From Dictyobacter formicarum (lineage in GTDB: Bacteria > Chloroflexota > Ktedonobacteria > Ktedonobacterales > Ktedonobacteraceae): a stretch of 64,000 nt of DNA. This document shows, piece after piece, positions 18,653 through 27,642 of this stretch. A program made the translations under genes and the position numbers. The stretch is from the NCBI RefSeq assembly GCF_016587435.1, contig NZ_BNJJ01000018.1:62001-126000 (forward strand). The letters run 5' to 3'. Positions within the stretch are counted from its first letter, which is position 1. Each line of letters starts with the position of its first letter. A model generated the notes under the pieces. That model searched no databases. It saw only the letters and a program-made list of their open reading frames with translations, and was not told the origin of the DNA.

Positions 18653-19762
18653 TTAGCTAATAGAGTTTGATAGCCTTCTTATGCCAGCACGCTCCACGTC
18701 AAACGTCGTACGATAGCCATGTACGCTGTCATAACTGTGGCGTACATGGGTCACATAATAGGTACCGTCGAAGAGATTGCCCAGTCCTCCCAGGCGCAGG
18801 TTACAGCCCACACGGATGCGCCCATCACCTCTGGCAACACCCGTCCCCGTGACGAAGCGGCGGGCTCTCTCTCGATAGCGTGCTATAGCGATGCTCTGTG
18901 CTTCCTCGCTGGTGAGGGGAGCCGTGTGGACAACGTATTCCTTGCGTTCGCCGAAAGCTTGCTGAAGGAAGAAGCTGCCGCCTCTTTGAGTAGTGTCCGA
19001 CGCCAGCTCGTTCTGGATTGCGTTCTGGTCGCCTTGTTCGTCTATCGCATCCTTCGCACTCGCGTCCCAGCCTGTGACATGCACTTCCGTACACTGGTGC
19101 GCAAGGTCGGCACGTACGCTGAACGAGTACAAGTTAGCCCCATAGGCCAGGTCAATGTGTATCTTTGCGCGGTTTGCGCGTGATTGAGCGAAGAGCGTTG
19201 TCTCGGCTACCCACAGTTCCACACCGATATTCCTTGCTAGTTCTCGAATGAAAGCCAGGTCGCTTTGATTGACCTGTGCCAGGATCTTATGTGTGGGACC
19301 TTGCGGTACATCCAGCATTGGCGTGAGGCTGTGTTCCTCAGCAATCTGGCGCAGCACATCTTCATCTGAGAGATCTTCGAATGTACGGGTACGCCTGGTC
19401 ATACGCAGGTTCTGTAGCTGATCTTCTGCCAGTACCGTAATCAGCGCGCCTCCGCCAAACGGATACTCTGCCTCCAATCCACTAATTTTTCCCCTGAACA
19501 CCTGGCCGAAAGTAGTGTCATTCACAGGCATGGAGATAGCAAAATCTGTGCCAAAATCGAGCGCAGAATTTGCAGCGTATAAATAATCTTCACTCATTCC
19601 TTGCGTCACCAGGCCATAGTTGTTGAAAAGTGCCTCGCACCTGAAGAGTCCTTCGGTTGTCTCTTCGACTAGCACCGACTGGATGGTGTTACTAAGCTTG
19701 TTATCAGTCTGCCCATTGATCAATACCGTTGGGCGTGAGATGTAGGCGGTGGACTTCTGCAT
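18653..19762 (-). CDS. eCIS spike hub, gp27/late-control-D-like half of VgrG
   Basis: This 369-aa protein belongs to the phage late control D / VgrG hub family, which forms the trimeric hub below the tube. Visible family features are the opening beta-barrel segment (YISRPTVLINGQ), LSDEDVLRQIAEEHSL, SDLAFIRELARNIGVELWV and a terminal GTYYVTHVRHSYD. In Afp/PVC this is fused to the OB-needle part as one protein; here it is a separate gene. It follows the 59-codon small gene by 23 nt. Confidence 0.9.
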   Translation of the reverse strand: MQKSTAYISRPTVLINGQTDNKLSNTIQSVLVEETTEGLFRCEALFNNYGLVTQGMSEDYLYAANSALDFGTDFAISMPVNDTTFGQVFRGKISGLEAEYPFGGGALITVLAEDQLQNLRMTRRTRTFEDLSDEDVLRQIAEEHSLTPMLDVPQGPTHKILAQVNQSDLAFIRELARNIGVELWVAETTLFAQSRANRAKIHIDLAYGANLYSFSVRADLAHQCTEVHVTGWDASAKDAIDEQGDQNAIQNELASDTTQRGGSFFLQQAFGERKEYVVHTAPLTSEEAQSIAIARYRERARRFVTGTGVARGDGRIRVGCNLRLGGLGNLFDGTYYVTHVRHSYDSVHGYRTTFDVERAGIRRLSNSIS

Positions 19763-19785
19763 AACGGTCAGGCTCCCAGCGTTAG

Positions 19786-19965
19786 CTAGTCCGCACGCAC
19801 ACGGCTGCGGCGTTGTTCAAAGTGGCGCACAATCTGCTCGATATCCACTGGTTCGATTCGCGGTTTAGGTTGGGGTGACGGCTTCACTGACTCCTGGCTC
19901 TGCGGCTGCTTTGTTGTTTGCGGCGAATCGAGTATGATTTCAAAGTCATTGATGATAATGCCCAT
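19786..19965 (-). CDS. small eCIS protein (Pvc6/Afp6 position, DUF5908-like)
   Basis: This 59-aa protein begins MGIIINDFEIIL, has a Gln/Ser/Pro-rich middle and ends EQIVRHFEQRRSRVRAD. A strong GGAGG site lies 5 nt before the ATG. It sits exactly between the LysM adaptor and the spike hub, where Afp6/Pvc6-type small proteins (about 55-60 aa, often annotated DUF5908) are found. The start (an i-rich beta strand) and basic helical end fit that group. It is too short for many gene callers, and its family label rests mostly on position and size. Confidence 0.75.
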   Translation of the reverse strand: MGIIINDFEIILDSPQTTKQPQSQESVKPSPQPKPRIEPVDIEQIVRHFEQRRSRVRAD

Positions 19966-19976
19966 TGTTTCCTCCT

Positions 19977-20675
19977 CTATTGCGTTACGTTAATGGGTAT
20001 ATTCAGATTGAGGATGGTTCCCGTCGCTAGTAATCTTGGATTATCGATGTTATTTGCTCTGGCTATGGCTTTCCAATCGTTGCCTACGCCAGCGCGTCCA
20101 CTCAGACCTTGTAAACTATCTCCTGCTTGCGACATCGTCAAAGGGGTTGTACCAATGGCTGGCCCCGTGCTTGCCTGTGTGCCAGTGCCGGGAGCTTGGT
20201 TGTTTACGGTATCACTATCCAGAGCTACCTCATTCATGCTCAGGCTTACAGTTGCGCGCAGTGGTATACCTTGCTCTGAAAAGAACTCCAATGTCTCATT
20301 GAGTGACTGAATATTGCCGTTGAATAGGAACGTTCCCCAGCAAAAGCGTACTATTGGAATCGAAGGAGTAATGTTGGCGTTATTATTGTCCTTCACTCCC
20401 GGCTGGATCATGCGGGCAAGGTCCAACGTGGTATTGCGCACATCCTGGCCACTCTGAGTCGTATCGAAAACCAGATCAAGAGAAAGGGTTGATCCGAAGC
20501 CGGTGCGTTGCGCAGGAACTTCTTGTAGAGCCAGTTGTTGCACACTTGCCTCTGCCCCCGTGACTCCGGTTGTTTGATAACTCACCTGGAGGCTCTGAGG
20601 ATTGAAGTGGACTGCAACTTTGAGACCTTTGTTGCGTCCCTGCACAACTTCCAGGTAAGCCTTGACCAGTGCCAT
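19977..20675 (-). CDS. eCIS LysM adaptor protein (Pvc7/Afp7-like)
   Basis: This 232-aa protein has an N-terminal domain related to tube/hub adaptor proteins (KVAVHFNPQSLQVSYQT, LSLDLVFDT, PIVRFCWGTFLFNGNIQSL) and a C-terminal LysM module (QAGDSLQGLS ... DWKAIARANNIDNPRLL). LysM here is a structural module joining tube and spike hub, not a wall hydrolase. AAGGAG lies 8-9 nt upstream of the ATG. It lies between the second tube gene and the 59-aa gene. Confidence 0.9.
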   Translation of the reverse strand: MALVKAYLEVVQGRNKGLKVAVHFNPQSLQVSYQTTGVTGAEASVQQLALQEVPAQRTGFGSTLSLDLVFDTTQSGQDVRNTTLDLARMIQPGVKDNNNANITPSIPIVRFCWGTFLFNGNIQSLNETLEFFSEQGIPLRATVSLSMNEVALDSDTVNNQAPGTGTQASTGPAIGTTPLTMSQAGDSLQGLSGRAGVGNDWKAIARANNIDNPRLLATGTILNLNIPINVTQ

Positions 20676-20690
20676 TGCTTATCTCTCCTT

Positions 20691-21266
20691 CTAGATGATG
20701 TTCCGGCTGGAAGATGTGCTATTACTCAGTCCAGGTCCGCCGCTCACCGTGCTGGAGGCCATATTTTGACCTGAGCCTGCCTCTCCGGCAAGCCGCACAC
20801 TAAGTCTGCTATAAACTATCTGCATCTCCTCTATGGCGACCTGCCCATCTTTGGCGTTGAGCGATGGTCCACGTAGTCTAACAGGTAAACAATTTGTGAG
20901 CACAAAGCTCAGGCGAGGTCTGCCTGCTGCATCCCATTGCGTTACGACGCCCTGGGCTGTTGCACGCTGTCCTGTCTGCGTCGCTGCGGCAAACCAGGTC
21001 CATAGCTGGATGTTCGCTGTCATACCGCGCCTCAACGTTAACTGGCCGTAGCTCACTGGCCCCATGAGCGTAATGCTTTCCTGGTTATTGCCTCCCTCGC
21101 GTAGTATCTTTGGTTCCATAGACATTTCCAGACCGTCGCACTCGGCGAAGGCAGCATTACAGATCGGATTTGTTATACCTGGCAGCGCACTATCCAGGTT
21201 GAGCACGACCTCGAAGCGAAAGGCGGTATAGGGTGGCTCTATCGTTTCCAATGCAGGATTGGGCAT
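20691..21266 (-). CDS. eCIS tube initiator, gp19-like (Pvc5-like)
   Basis: This 191-aa T4 gp19-like tail tube protein has a start FRFEVVLN, the FAECDGLEMSMEPKILREGG loop and VRLRGPSLNAKDGQVAIEEM, all hallmarks of the family. It has a Ser-rich C-terminal extension of about 25 residues that the main tube protein lacks. By analogy with Afp5/Pvc5 it forms the first tube ring on the spike hub. It is followed after 15 nt by the LysM adaptor gene. Confidence 0.88.
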   Translation of the reverse strand: MPNPALETIEPPYTAFRFEVVLNLDSALPGITNPICNAAFAECDGLEMSMEPKILREGGNNQESITLMGPVSYGQLTLRRGMTANIQLWTWFAAATQTGQRATAQGVVTQWDAAGRPRLSFVLTNCLPVRLRGPSLNAKDGQVAIEEMQIVYSRLSVRLAGEAGSGQNMASSTVSGGPGLSNSTSSSRNII

Positions 21267-21270
21267 TGTA

Positions 21271-24153
21271 TTACCTCTCTACGGTTTCCAGCAGGTCTTC
21301 TCCGGCACGTAAAAGGACAATGGTAATAAACTCGATTGGTTGAGTCGGGGCGACCTTCAGAGCAATTAAGAAGCGTCCGTTATAAATATCATTGATCGTG
21401 TTTACTTCGCTGCCTGTCACCACCTCGAAGGCGTTCAGGGCTCCTTGCTCCAATAACAACGTTAAGGTGCGCTCAAAGCTAGCCTGAACACGTTGACGAA
21501 ATCGCTCGTCGTTTGTTTCAAAAACATATTGCATGCCACGTTGCAGAGCCAATTTCCGCAAGAAAATCATCAGACGGCGCACTGATATTTGTAAGAGCTG
21601 GCTATCAGTGCTGAGAGTATGTGCGCTGAGCACAGCGAATTGCCCGGGTTGCTGGCGCAGAAGGTTGATCTGTGCATTGAACAGGTCAGCCCAATCTGCT
21701 GTACTCAGCGTAGGCGTAAGTCCGACCGCTCCTAGCAATGGCACATTGGCTGGAGCGATCCACGGACCTCGCAGCAATTCACGGGTGGCAATCATGCCGC
21801 AAACCGCTCCGTCTGGTGGGTAAGCGCGCAGTGAGGCCAGCTCTGGAGTAACCTCTTCACGAGCCTGTATCCAGGGATGATAGACCGCGGCATAACTTAG
21901 CAACGCGTCCTCCATTACACCTGATTGCTCAGTGATAAATTTTCGTTGCCATTCTAGCGCTTCACGCCGCTTGAAGTGTTGTGGGAGACTTAGAACTGCC
22001 AGTACCTCAGCGCGAGCTGCACAGAAATTGACTAGTGCTCGCTGTACTTGCAACTGGTCTTGTAACAGATTTTGCTGCTCGTATTGCTCTATGGTCTGTA
22101 ATACCGGGAGGTTATTGAGCTGTTGGCGCGGCTCTGGCAGTTCGTCCTCTGCTGGCAATAATCGTATGGGTAAAGGATCATCGCATGTGCTACCCATCAA
22201 TGGATTGATGTTTCTTAAGGCATCGCACGTCTGAAAACGTGAATGGTCGGTTTGATCTGCAAGCACTGATTGCACGGGCTTATCTTCACCTGCCCCCCAG
22301 CCTCTATGGACGAGATCGGGCAGGGCAATGAACCCAATCTCGTCAATGGATAGCAGGCTATGTAGTTTTTGCAGTGGTTGGATAGCAGGATCAGAGTTCA
22401 GGTAAAGGAGCTGATTGGCTACATTAAACAGGTCACGTGCACTGACATTTGCTAACCTCGTGTCAAGAAACAGCTTTGTCGGGTCAAATTGCACTAACCC
22501 ATCCTTACTTGCCAGCGAATAGGATGCAGCGCTGTTCTTCTCTTCGTGTAGCGGTGAGGCAAATTCTGCAAGGTTCAACGTCTCGTCCATACTTAGTGGA
22601 AAGTACAGTGGGGCAGTACTACCATCGATGAGAGGAGCTCCCAGCCGCGATGAACGACTGGTATCTAACCCGGGGATGCGCTGCGGTGAGGCGTCGGTTT
22701 GCAATGTGCCGGGCATAGTCTGTGGAACACAGGTGTCGATCCAGTAGTTTGCTCCCGGACCAAAGCGCAGCGACTGCCAGGTCTCCTCAGTTACCAATCC
22801 TTCCTGTATGACCAGATCAAAGCTGAGTAAATCTATCTGCATCAACGTTCCGTAGGTAGTTGATGCCGGGTTCTGCATTTCCCACAGTGCAGTTCGACTA
22901 ATCGCTTGCAACGTTGCAATTTCGTCTGGTGAATCATCATGTTGAGCTTGTGTCAGACCTGTATCGCAGATAGGAAAGAGTAATTTTCTCTCCTTATAGG
23001 TCACACGCAAGATATCATTGATGTCCACTAGCTCCGATGTTGGCAGGTGCAATGTATATTCCTGATCAGGATACAGAGGAGCGATCAGGTGATGAACTGA
23101 TAACGTTATGGGTTGCCAGCCTGTCTCTGTCAGGCGCTCAACTCCATTAGGGATCAATTGCCAATAGGGCGATCTGCTTATCACACGCAGCTTCTTCGTA
23201 CCCTGGCTGACAGACTCTTCTTCTACAACTCCTACGGGAAATCGCAAGGTATCATCAATGATGAGCACATCGCCAACCATGATAGCTGTAGCTTCTGGCA
23301 GTTCGATTTGTAAACGGTAGCCTCCTTCAAACTGAGAAGCTTGCTCAAAAGAGGCCTGTGAGTACGACAGCACAATTGGCTGGTAGCTTGCGGGCTGTGA
23401 CGATTTCGCATTGTCCTGCTGTAGTACCTCTATCTTCTGAGGTGCAGTTGGAAGACTGCCGGTAGTGCGTGTAAAAGCCAGTTGCATGTCAGCTTTAGAT
23501 TGGACCGTTACAGGGAGTGCCTGCATGCCAGCCGTAGCATTACTTGTATTTTTTAGAGCATCCACTGAGCAGAACATGACAGGCTTGTCCGGACCGTCAA
23601 ATTGCAGGCGTAGCACGTCACCTATGCGTATAGAGGAGCGAAAGGGCACAATAAGGTCAAACTCTACACCATCATTTGAGGCTGTAAACTTCGGCGATAT
23701 GCTAGCAAGAGGGGTGTCGCGCAACTGCGTTCCGATACGCATGGCGTTTGACCAGCGCCCGACCCAGGCTGCCGGTGCGATTACCGTCTTGAGCGTCTGC
23801 TGATCCCAGGCTAGCAAGCCCGGCAGACGGAAGCGATTAGAACGTGCCCCTTCTCCAGCAACACGCACGACATAACAACGCCGCCCACCATTGTCAAAAA
23901 ACGCCTGTACTGCCGTTGGCAGGTGAGCATAGATAGGCTGGCTATTTTTCTGCTGACGGGCTAACAGCAGGTCTCCACCAAATACCGCGTGGTACTGGCT
24001 CATGTCCTCCACTGCTACGGGTTGATCGAGTGGTCCCCGCTCGGCGAAACCGACAAAGGCGGCGACATCAAGTCGTAGCGAATTTGCTTGGGAGGTCGGA
24101 AGTGCTGCGTCGCAGACAATACCGGGCAAGCGTCCTTGAAAGGTCAGTGTCAT
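21271..24153 (-). CDS. eCIS sheath protein 2, enlarged (960 aa)
   Basis: This is a phage tail sheath family protein. The N-terminal piece (RLDVAAFVGFAERGPL, AVQAFFDNGGRRCYVVRV) and the conserved C-terminal handshake region (RFRQRVQASFERTLTLLLEQGAL through YNGRFLIALKVAPTQPIEFI) are clear. About 500 residues of beta-rich insertion lie between them, so it is far larger than the 647-aa main sheath. In Afp/PVC several sheath paralogues form the ring next to the baseplate; this is likely the special ring. It ends 4 nt before the second tube gene. Confidence 0.9.
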   Translation of the reverse strand: MTLTFQGRLPGIVCDAALPTSQANSLRLDVAAFVGFAERGPLDQPVAVEDMSQYHAVFGGDLLLARQQKNSQPIYAHLPTAVQAFFDNGGRRCYVVRVAGEGARSNRFRLPGLLAWDQQTLKTVIAPAAWVGRWSNAMRIGTQLRDTPLASISPKFTASNDGVEFDLIVPFRSSIRIGDVLRLQFDGPDKPVMFCSVDALKNTSNATAGMQALPVTVQSKADMQLAFTRTTGSLPTAPQKIEVLQQDNAKSSQPASYQPIVLSYSQASFEQASQFEGGYRLQIELPEATAIMVGDVLIIDDTLRFPVGVVEEESVSQGTKKLRVISRSPYWQLIPNGVERLTETGWQPITLSVHHLIAPLYPDQEYTLHLPTSELVDINDILRVTYKERKLLFPICDTGLTQAQHDDSPDEIATLQAISRTALWEMQNPASTTYGTLMQIDLLSFDLVIQEGLVTEETWQSLRFGPGANYWIDTCVPQTMPGTLQTDASPQRIPGLDTSRSSRLGAPLIDGSTAPLYFPLSMDETLNLAEFASPLHEEKNSAASYSLASKDGLVQFDPTKLFLDTRLANVSARDLFNVANQLLYLNSDPAIQPLQKLHSLLSIDEIGFIALPDLVHRGWGAGEDKPVQSVLADQTDHSRFQTCDALRNINPLMGSTCDDPLPIRLLPAEDELPEPRQQLNNLPVLQTIEQYEQQNLLQDQLQVQRALVNFCAARAEVLAVLSLPQHFKRREALEWQRKFITEQSGVMEDALLSYAAVYHPWIQAREEVTPELASLRAYPPDGAVCGMIATRELLRGPWIAPANVPLLGAVGLTPTLSTADWADLFNAQINLLRQQPGQFAVLSAHTLSTDSQLLQISVRRLMIFLRKLALQRGMQYVFETNDERFRQRVQASFERTLTLLLEQGALNAFEVVTGSEVNTINDIYNGRFLIALKVAPTQPIEFITIVLLRAGEDLLETVER

Positions 24154-24160
24154 ACTTCAC

Positions 24161-24616
24161 CTACTCGATTGCCAGGTCTTCACAAGAGAGGACGAGCTCT
24201 TCAATAGCAACATCGGTCCCTGTTTTGGCATTGAACGATGGTCCGGTGTACTTAATAGGCCGAGCATTAATGAGTCGCCAGGTCATGACGGTGTTGAGTC
24301 CCGCTTCGTCGCGTAGTTGAATAGTAACATTTCTCCGCGCTGCCTGACTCCCTGTACGTACCTGATCGAGCCACTGGAACAGGTCCAGTGCTCCTATCAG
24401 TCCACGCCTGAGCGTAATATCTCCTACTTTGTAGATGCTATCGATTTTGCGCACACGGTTGACTGCTTCGTTGCCGTTGCGATACTCCGAGGTGGTCACA
24501 TCAATCGTGAGACCTGTCACTTCCTGAAAACCGGCGCGCACACTCGTGGAATCGCCATTGCCCAGATCAACCAGGAAATTGAAGCTTCCATAGGGGTTTG
24601 CTCGTTCAACGCTCAT
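24161..24616 (-). CDS. eCIS main tube protein, gp19-like (Pvc1-like)
   Basis: This 151-aa T4 gp19/Hcp-like tube subunit has NPYGSFNFLVDLG at the start, AGFQEVTGLTIDVTTSEYRNG, ITLRRGLIGALDLFQWLDQV and the C-terminal NAKTGTDVAIEELVLSCEDL. The length is usual for Afp1/Pvc1. AAAGGAG lies 8 nt upstream. It is sandwiched between the two sheath genes; polymers of this protein form the inner tube that carries cargo. Confidence 0.92.
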   Translation of the reverse strand: MSVERANPYGSFNFLVDLGNGDSTSVRAGFQEVTGLTIDVTTSEYRNGNEAVNRVRKIDSIYKVGDITLRRGLIGALDLFQWLDQVRTGSQAARRNVTIQLRDEAGLNTVMTWRLINARPIKYTGPSFNAKTGTDVAIEELVLSCEDLAIE

Positions 24617-24658
24617 CTCATCTACTCCTTTTGCTTAGTTATCGCGGATATTGTGCCG

Positions 24659-26602
24659 TTACGCGCTTGGATTCGCTGTCCATTGCCCGATACGGAAGAT
24701 AACGAACTCAGCCGGGCGCACCGGAGCAACGCCGATCAAGCATACCAGGCGTCCATTGTCCAGGTCATTCTGCGTCATGGTTGAAAGGTCGCAGCGAACG
24801 AAATAAGCCTCTTCCGGTTTAGTACCCATCAGATTGCCAGCTTGCCATTCGTTCAGCAAGAAATCTTCGATTGTACGCCGAACATTACTCCACAATTGCT
24901 GGTTGTTGTTCTCGAAGATAACCCATTGTGTGCCGCGATCAATAGAGTGCTCAAGATAGGCAAAGTAGCGCCGTACGTTGACATATTTCCATTCCGGATC
25001 ATCGCTAATCGTGCGGGCTCCCCATACAAGGTAGCCTCGACCTGGGAAGAAACGCAGACAATTGATGCCAACAGGATTGAGTACTTCCTGCTGAGCCTGG
25101 TTGAGGCGCTGTTCAAAATCGATCGCGCTCATGACTACCTCATTGGCCGGAGCTTTGGAAACGGAGCGATTCGTGTCGTTGCGAGCGTAGATACCTGCTA
25201 TAAAGCCGCTGGGAGGAAGATTCAAACGACCGGTTGCTGTCGGAATAGTGACCCAGGGATAGTAGAGTGCTGCGTAATTGGAAGAACGTTGGTTGCGGAA
25301 GTCGAGTGCTCCTGAAACAGTCAGTCCTGGTGGAGTATCGAGGATGGCGATACGATAGCGCATTTTCTCGCAGTGGTTGATGAGTGCATTATGCGCGGCC
25401 AACGCTTCATCTTGAGCAAGCGTACTATATCCTGGAGCAGCCACAATAGAGATATCCTCAATGCCCTCAAAGGCCAACAAGCCATTCTTCCAACGTTGAA
25501 GAGGATCATCCACAAAATCACGGCGCATCTGCTCATCCGGATTTCCTGCATAGGTAGCTCCTGTGGGAAGGAGATCATCACTACCGCTAGCCAGTGTATA
25601 CGAGATTTGTAGATCAGTTACGCTGACGGTATTGTTAAGTAACTTGCTAATGATGCCATCACCAAATAAGTTGGATGCAATTGTCTGTGCAATATTGGAG
25701 GTGACTTCGAGCGCGAAAGGGGTAGTCAAGAATTGCGAGCGCGTTGAGGGGAGGCGTGTAAAAGTTGTTGTAAGTGCGCTCGCACTGCGTGGATCAAAGC
25801 TGAAGCTGCCAAACGATGATGGAGGTGCAAATCCCTGTTCGTTGGGACGTGCAACATCCACTGTCACTGTGACGAGGCGTATCTGCACCTTAGGGTCTGC
25901 ATTTGACAGAAACGTTTGCAGGTCCGTGGCTGTTCCATTCGTATCGATGAGCATCCAATCGTTGCTTACGGCATCCCAGTGTGCGAGGTAGAGTCCATTC
26001 GTATCACCTACGTTGAGCCAGGTCCCTGCCGTAGTACCGGGTTTTCGTACATGAACCAGGTCATAGTCCTGTATCCGCGTAAGCGTAGAGCCGCTGCCCG
26101 TAGATTTTTTTGCCAGAATAGATGGGCTGACCTGGAGCGTAAAAGTAATGCGCATATTGCCAGCCGTGCCAGGAAAGCGTGAAATGATCTGTGTAGCTGT
26201 TGGATGCGTGAGTGCATTCTCGGTTGAGGCATACCCTGTTGAGTTCGCTGGCACGTCTATTTTGTCGGCTCCTGTCACAGTCGCATAGCCATTTTGACCG
26301 AAATTAGCAATCCGGCTGACATACAGGCGTTTTCCACCTTCGTCGAAGAAGGCGCGTGCCGCATAGGCCATATAATTGGTCTGTCTCGTTACAGTCGTTC
26401 CATCGGTGAAGACAAGATCTCCTAGTCCCCCGTAAATGCGCTCAAAATCGGCGAAGCTGGTGAGTAGTTCGGGGTCACCAATAATTGGGCCATAGCGTGT
26501 CGGACCAACGAAGCCAGCTGTGCTAGTGCTGACTCCTTCGATGGACTTTGAGCGAAAGCTTGTTTCTTCAAGATAGACACCGGGTGCCAGGTACTCAGGC
26601 AT
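24659..26602 (-). CDS. eCIS main sheath protein (Pvc2-like)
   Basis: This 647-aa phage tail sheath protein has the canonical opening MPEYLAPGVYLEETSF, the GPTRYGP and ARAFFDEGGKRLYVSRI segments, and the C-terminal ENNNQQLWSNVRRTIEDFL and RPAEFVIFRI strands used for inter-subunit weaving. I moved the start to 26602 because the motif MPEYLAPGVY is the usual N-terminus and AGAGGAG is 8 nt upstream; an earlier in-frame start adds 40 unrelated residues. It contracts to drive the tube. Confidence 0.93.
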   Translation of the reverse strand: MPEYLAPGVYLEETSFRSKSIEGVSTSTAGFVGPTRYGPIIGDPELLTSFADFERIYGGLGDLVFTDGTTVTRQTNYMAYAARAFFDEGGKRLYVSRIANFGQNGYATVTGADKIDVPANSTGYASTENALTHPTATQIISRFPGTAGNMRITFTLQVSPSILAKKSTGSGSTLTRIQDYDLVHVRKPGTTAGTWLNVGDTNGLYLAHWDAVSNDWMLIDTNGTATDLQTFLSNADPKVQIRLVTVTVDVARPNEQGFAPPSSFGSFSFDPRSASALTTTFTRLPSTRSQFLTTPFALEVTSNIAQTIASNLFGDGIISKLLNNTVSVTDLQISYTLASGSDDLLPTGATYAGNPDEQMRRDFVDDPLQRWKNGLLAFEGIEDISIVAAPGYSTLAQDEALAAHNALINHCEKMRYRIAILDTPPGLTVSGALDFRNQRSSNYAALYYPWVTIPTATGRLNLPPSGFIAGIYARNDTNRSVSKAPANEVVMSAIDFEQRLNQAQQEVLNPVGINCLRFFPGRGYLVWGARTISDDPEWKYVNVRRYFAYLEHSIDRGTQWVIFENNNQQLWSNVRRTIEDFLLNEWQAGNLMGTKPEEAYFVRCDLSTMTQNDLDNGRLVCLIGVAPVRPAEFVIFRIGQWTANPSA

Positions 26603-26748
26603 CGCATCATCTCCTCTTCCAAAAATAAGGCGCAATAGAATATTGGAGCGCCCACGGTACAACAAAAATGATAATGTAGGGGCTCTTACTGCCACTTTTC
26701 GTACTTCCTCAGGCTCGAACATACATATGCTAGAGGAAAAATGTGTTC

Positions 26749-27642
26749 CTATTGAGTGGCTGGATCGATAAACAATTGCGGCTGGAGAGGATCAGTCTTG
26801 AGAATCAGATCTTCTCCAAACTTCATAGTGCGCGTAATGGTAGAGCTGGGCGGGTTTGCTCCGTCATAGATATTGGCACTTCCTTGCTTTATAATCGACA
26901 AAAGATCGGGCGGTTCTAGCTGTGATACAGGCGTCTGCTTGTCAGGCTCACAATAGATATTGATGGTGACAGGCCATGATAGTGGCTCCGTGGTATTCTG
27001 TGAAGCGCCAACAGAGGGTGGCAGGGCACCGCTGTAGGAAACAAACAGCGTAAACATTCCTCGCGCATCAGCCACTCCAGCAAACGTGTGCGTTCCCAGT
27101 GTCACGGTTATCAGCGCCCACTTGCCCGACTGCTGTGTGTTGTGTAGCACCAACTCTCCACGCACAATGCCCAGTGCTGCCGATGGTGTACGGGCGGGAT
27201 TGGAAAACAGCGGTATCACCATGAGTTGTGGCCTGGGAAGAGATACCAGGATCACTTGCGGTAGAAATCGCCCTGACTGATCTTCTACGGAAATAATGAG
27301 ATTGCTGCCTGTTGCCGGGTCAGCATAAGTTTGTAACAAGCTACGAAGCTGCTCTATGTTACCTACATCTGGTATAGCCAATCCCTGAGAGGTGGACGGT
27401 GGCTCGGCAGGAACTGATCCCTGACCTGTATCGATGTTCTGTATTAATCTCGATAGCGTATGGAAGCTATAAATACCCGACAATGGCGAAGAAGATGCCA
27501 TTTGCCTGGGATTATCTGTGCCGGAACGCCTTGCTGTAACTACTAAGCCATCGTTCACGCTTACACCATGCACGGTATCCAGAAAGCGCAGACCTAAAGC
27601 ACTGCCTCCCGACACAGTATTGAGCGGCAAAAGATATTGCAT
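26749..27642 (-). CDS. eCIS-locus protein of unknown function (297 aa)
   Basis: The family was not recognised. The protein opens YLLPLNTVSGGSALGLRFLDTVHG, has a probable beta-sandwich in the middle (VTLGTHTFAGVADARGMFTLFVSY, resembling carboxypeptidase-regulatory-like folds) and ends KTDPLQPQLFIDPATQ. It begins at the TAATG overlap with the cap protein gene, so the two are translationally coupled. I infer a cap-proximal or assembly role from that pairing. A gap of about 146 bp follows before the sheath gene. Confidence 0.75.
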   Translation of the reverse strand: MQYLLPLNTVSGGSALGLRFLDTVHGVSVNDGLVVTARRSGTDNPRQMASSSPLSGIYSFHTLSRLIQNIDTGQGSVPAEPPSTSQGLAIPDVGNIEQLRSLLQTYADPATGSNLIISVEDQSGRFLPQVILVSLPRPQLMVIPLFSNPARTPSAALGIVRGELVLHNTQQSGKWALITVTLGTHTFAGVADARGMFTLFVSYSGALPPSVGASQNTTEPLSWPVTINIYCEPDKQTPVSQLEPPDLLSIIKQGSANIYDGANPPSSTITRTMKFGEDLILKTDPLQPQLFIDPATQ

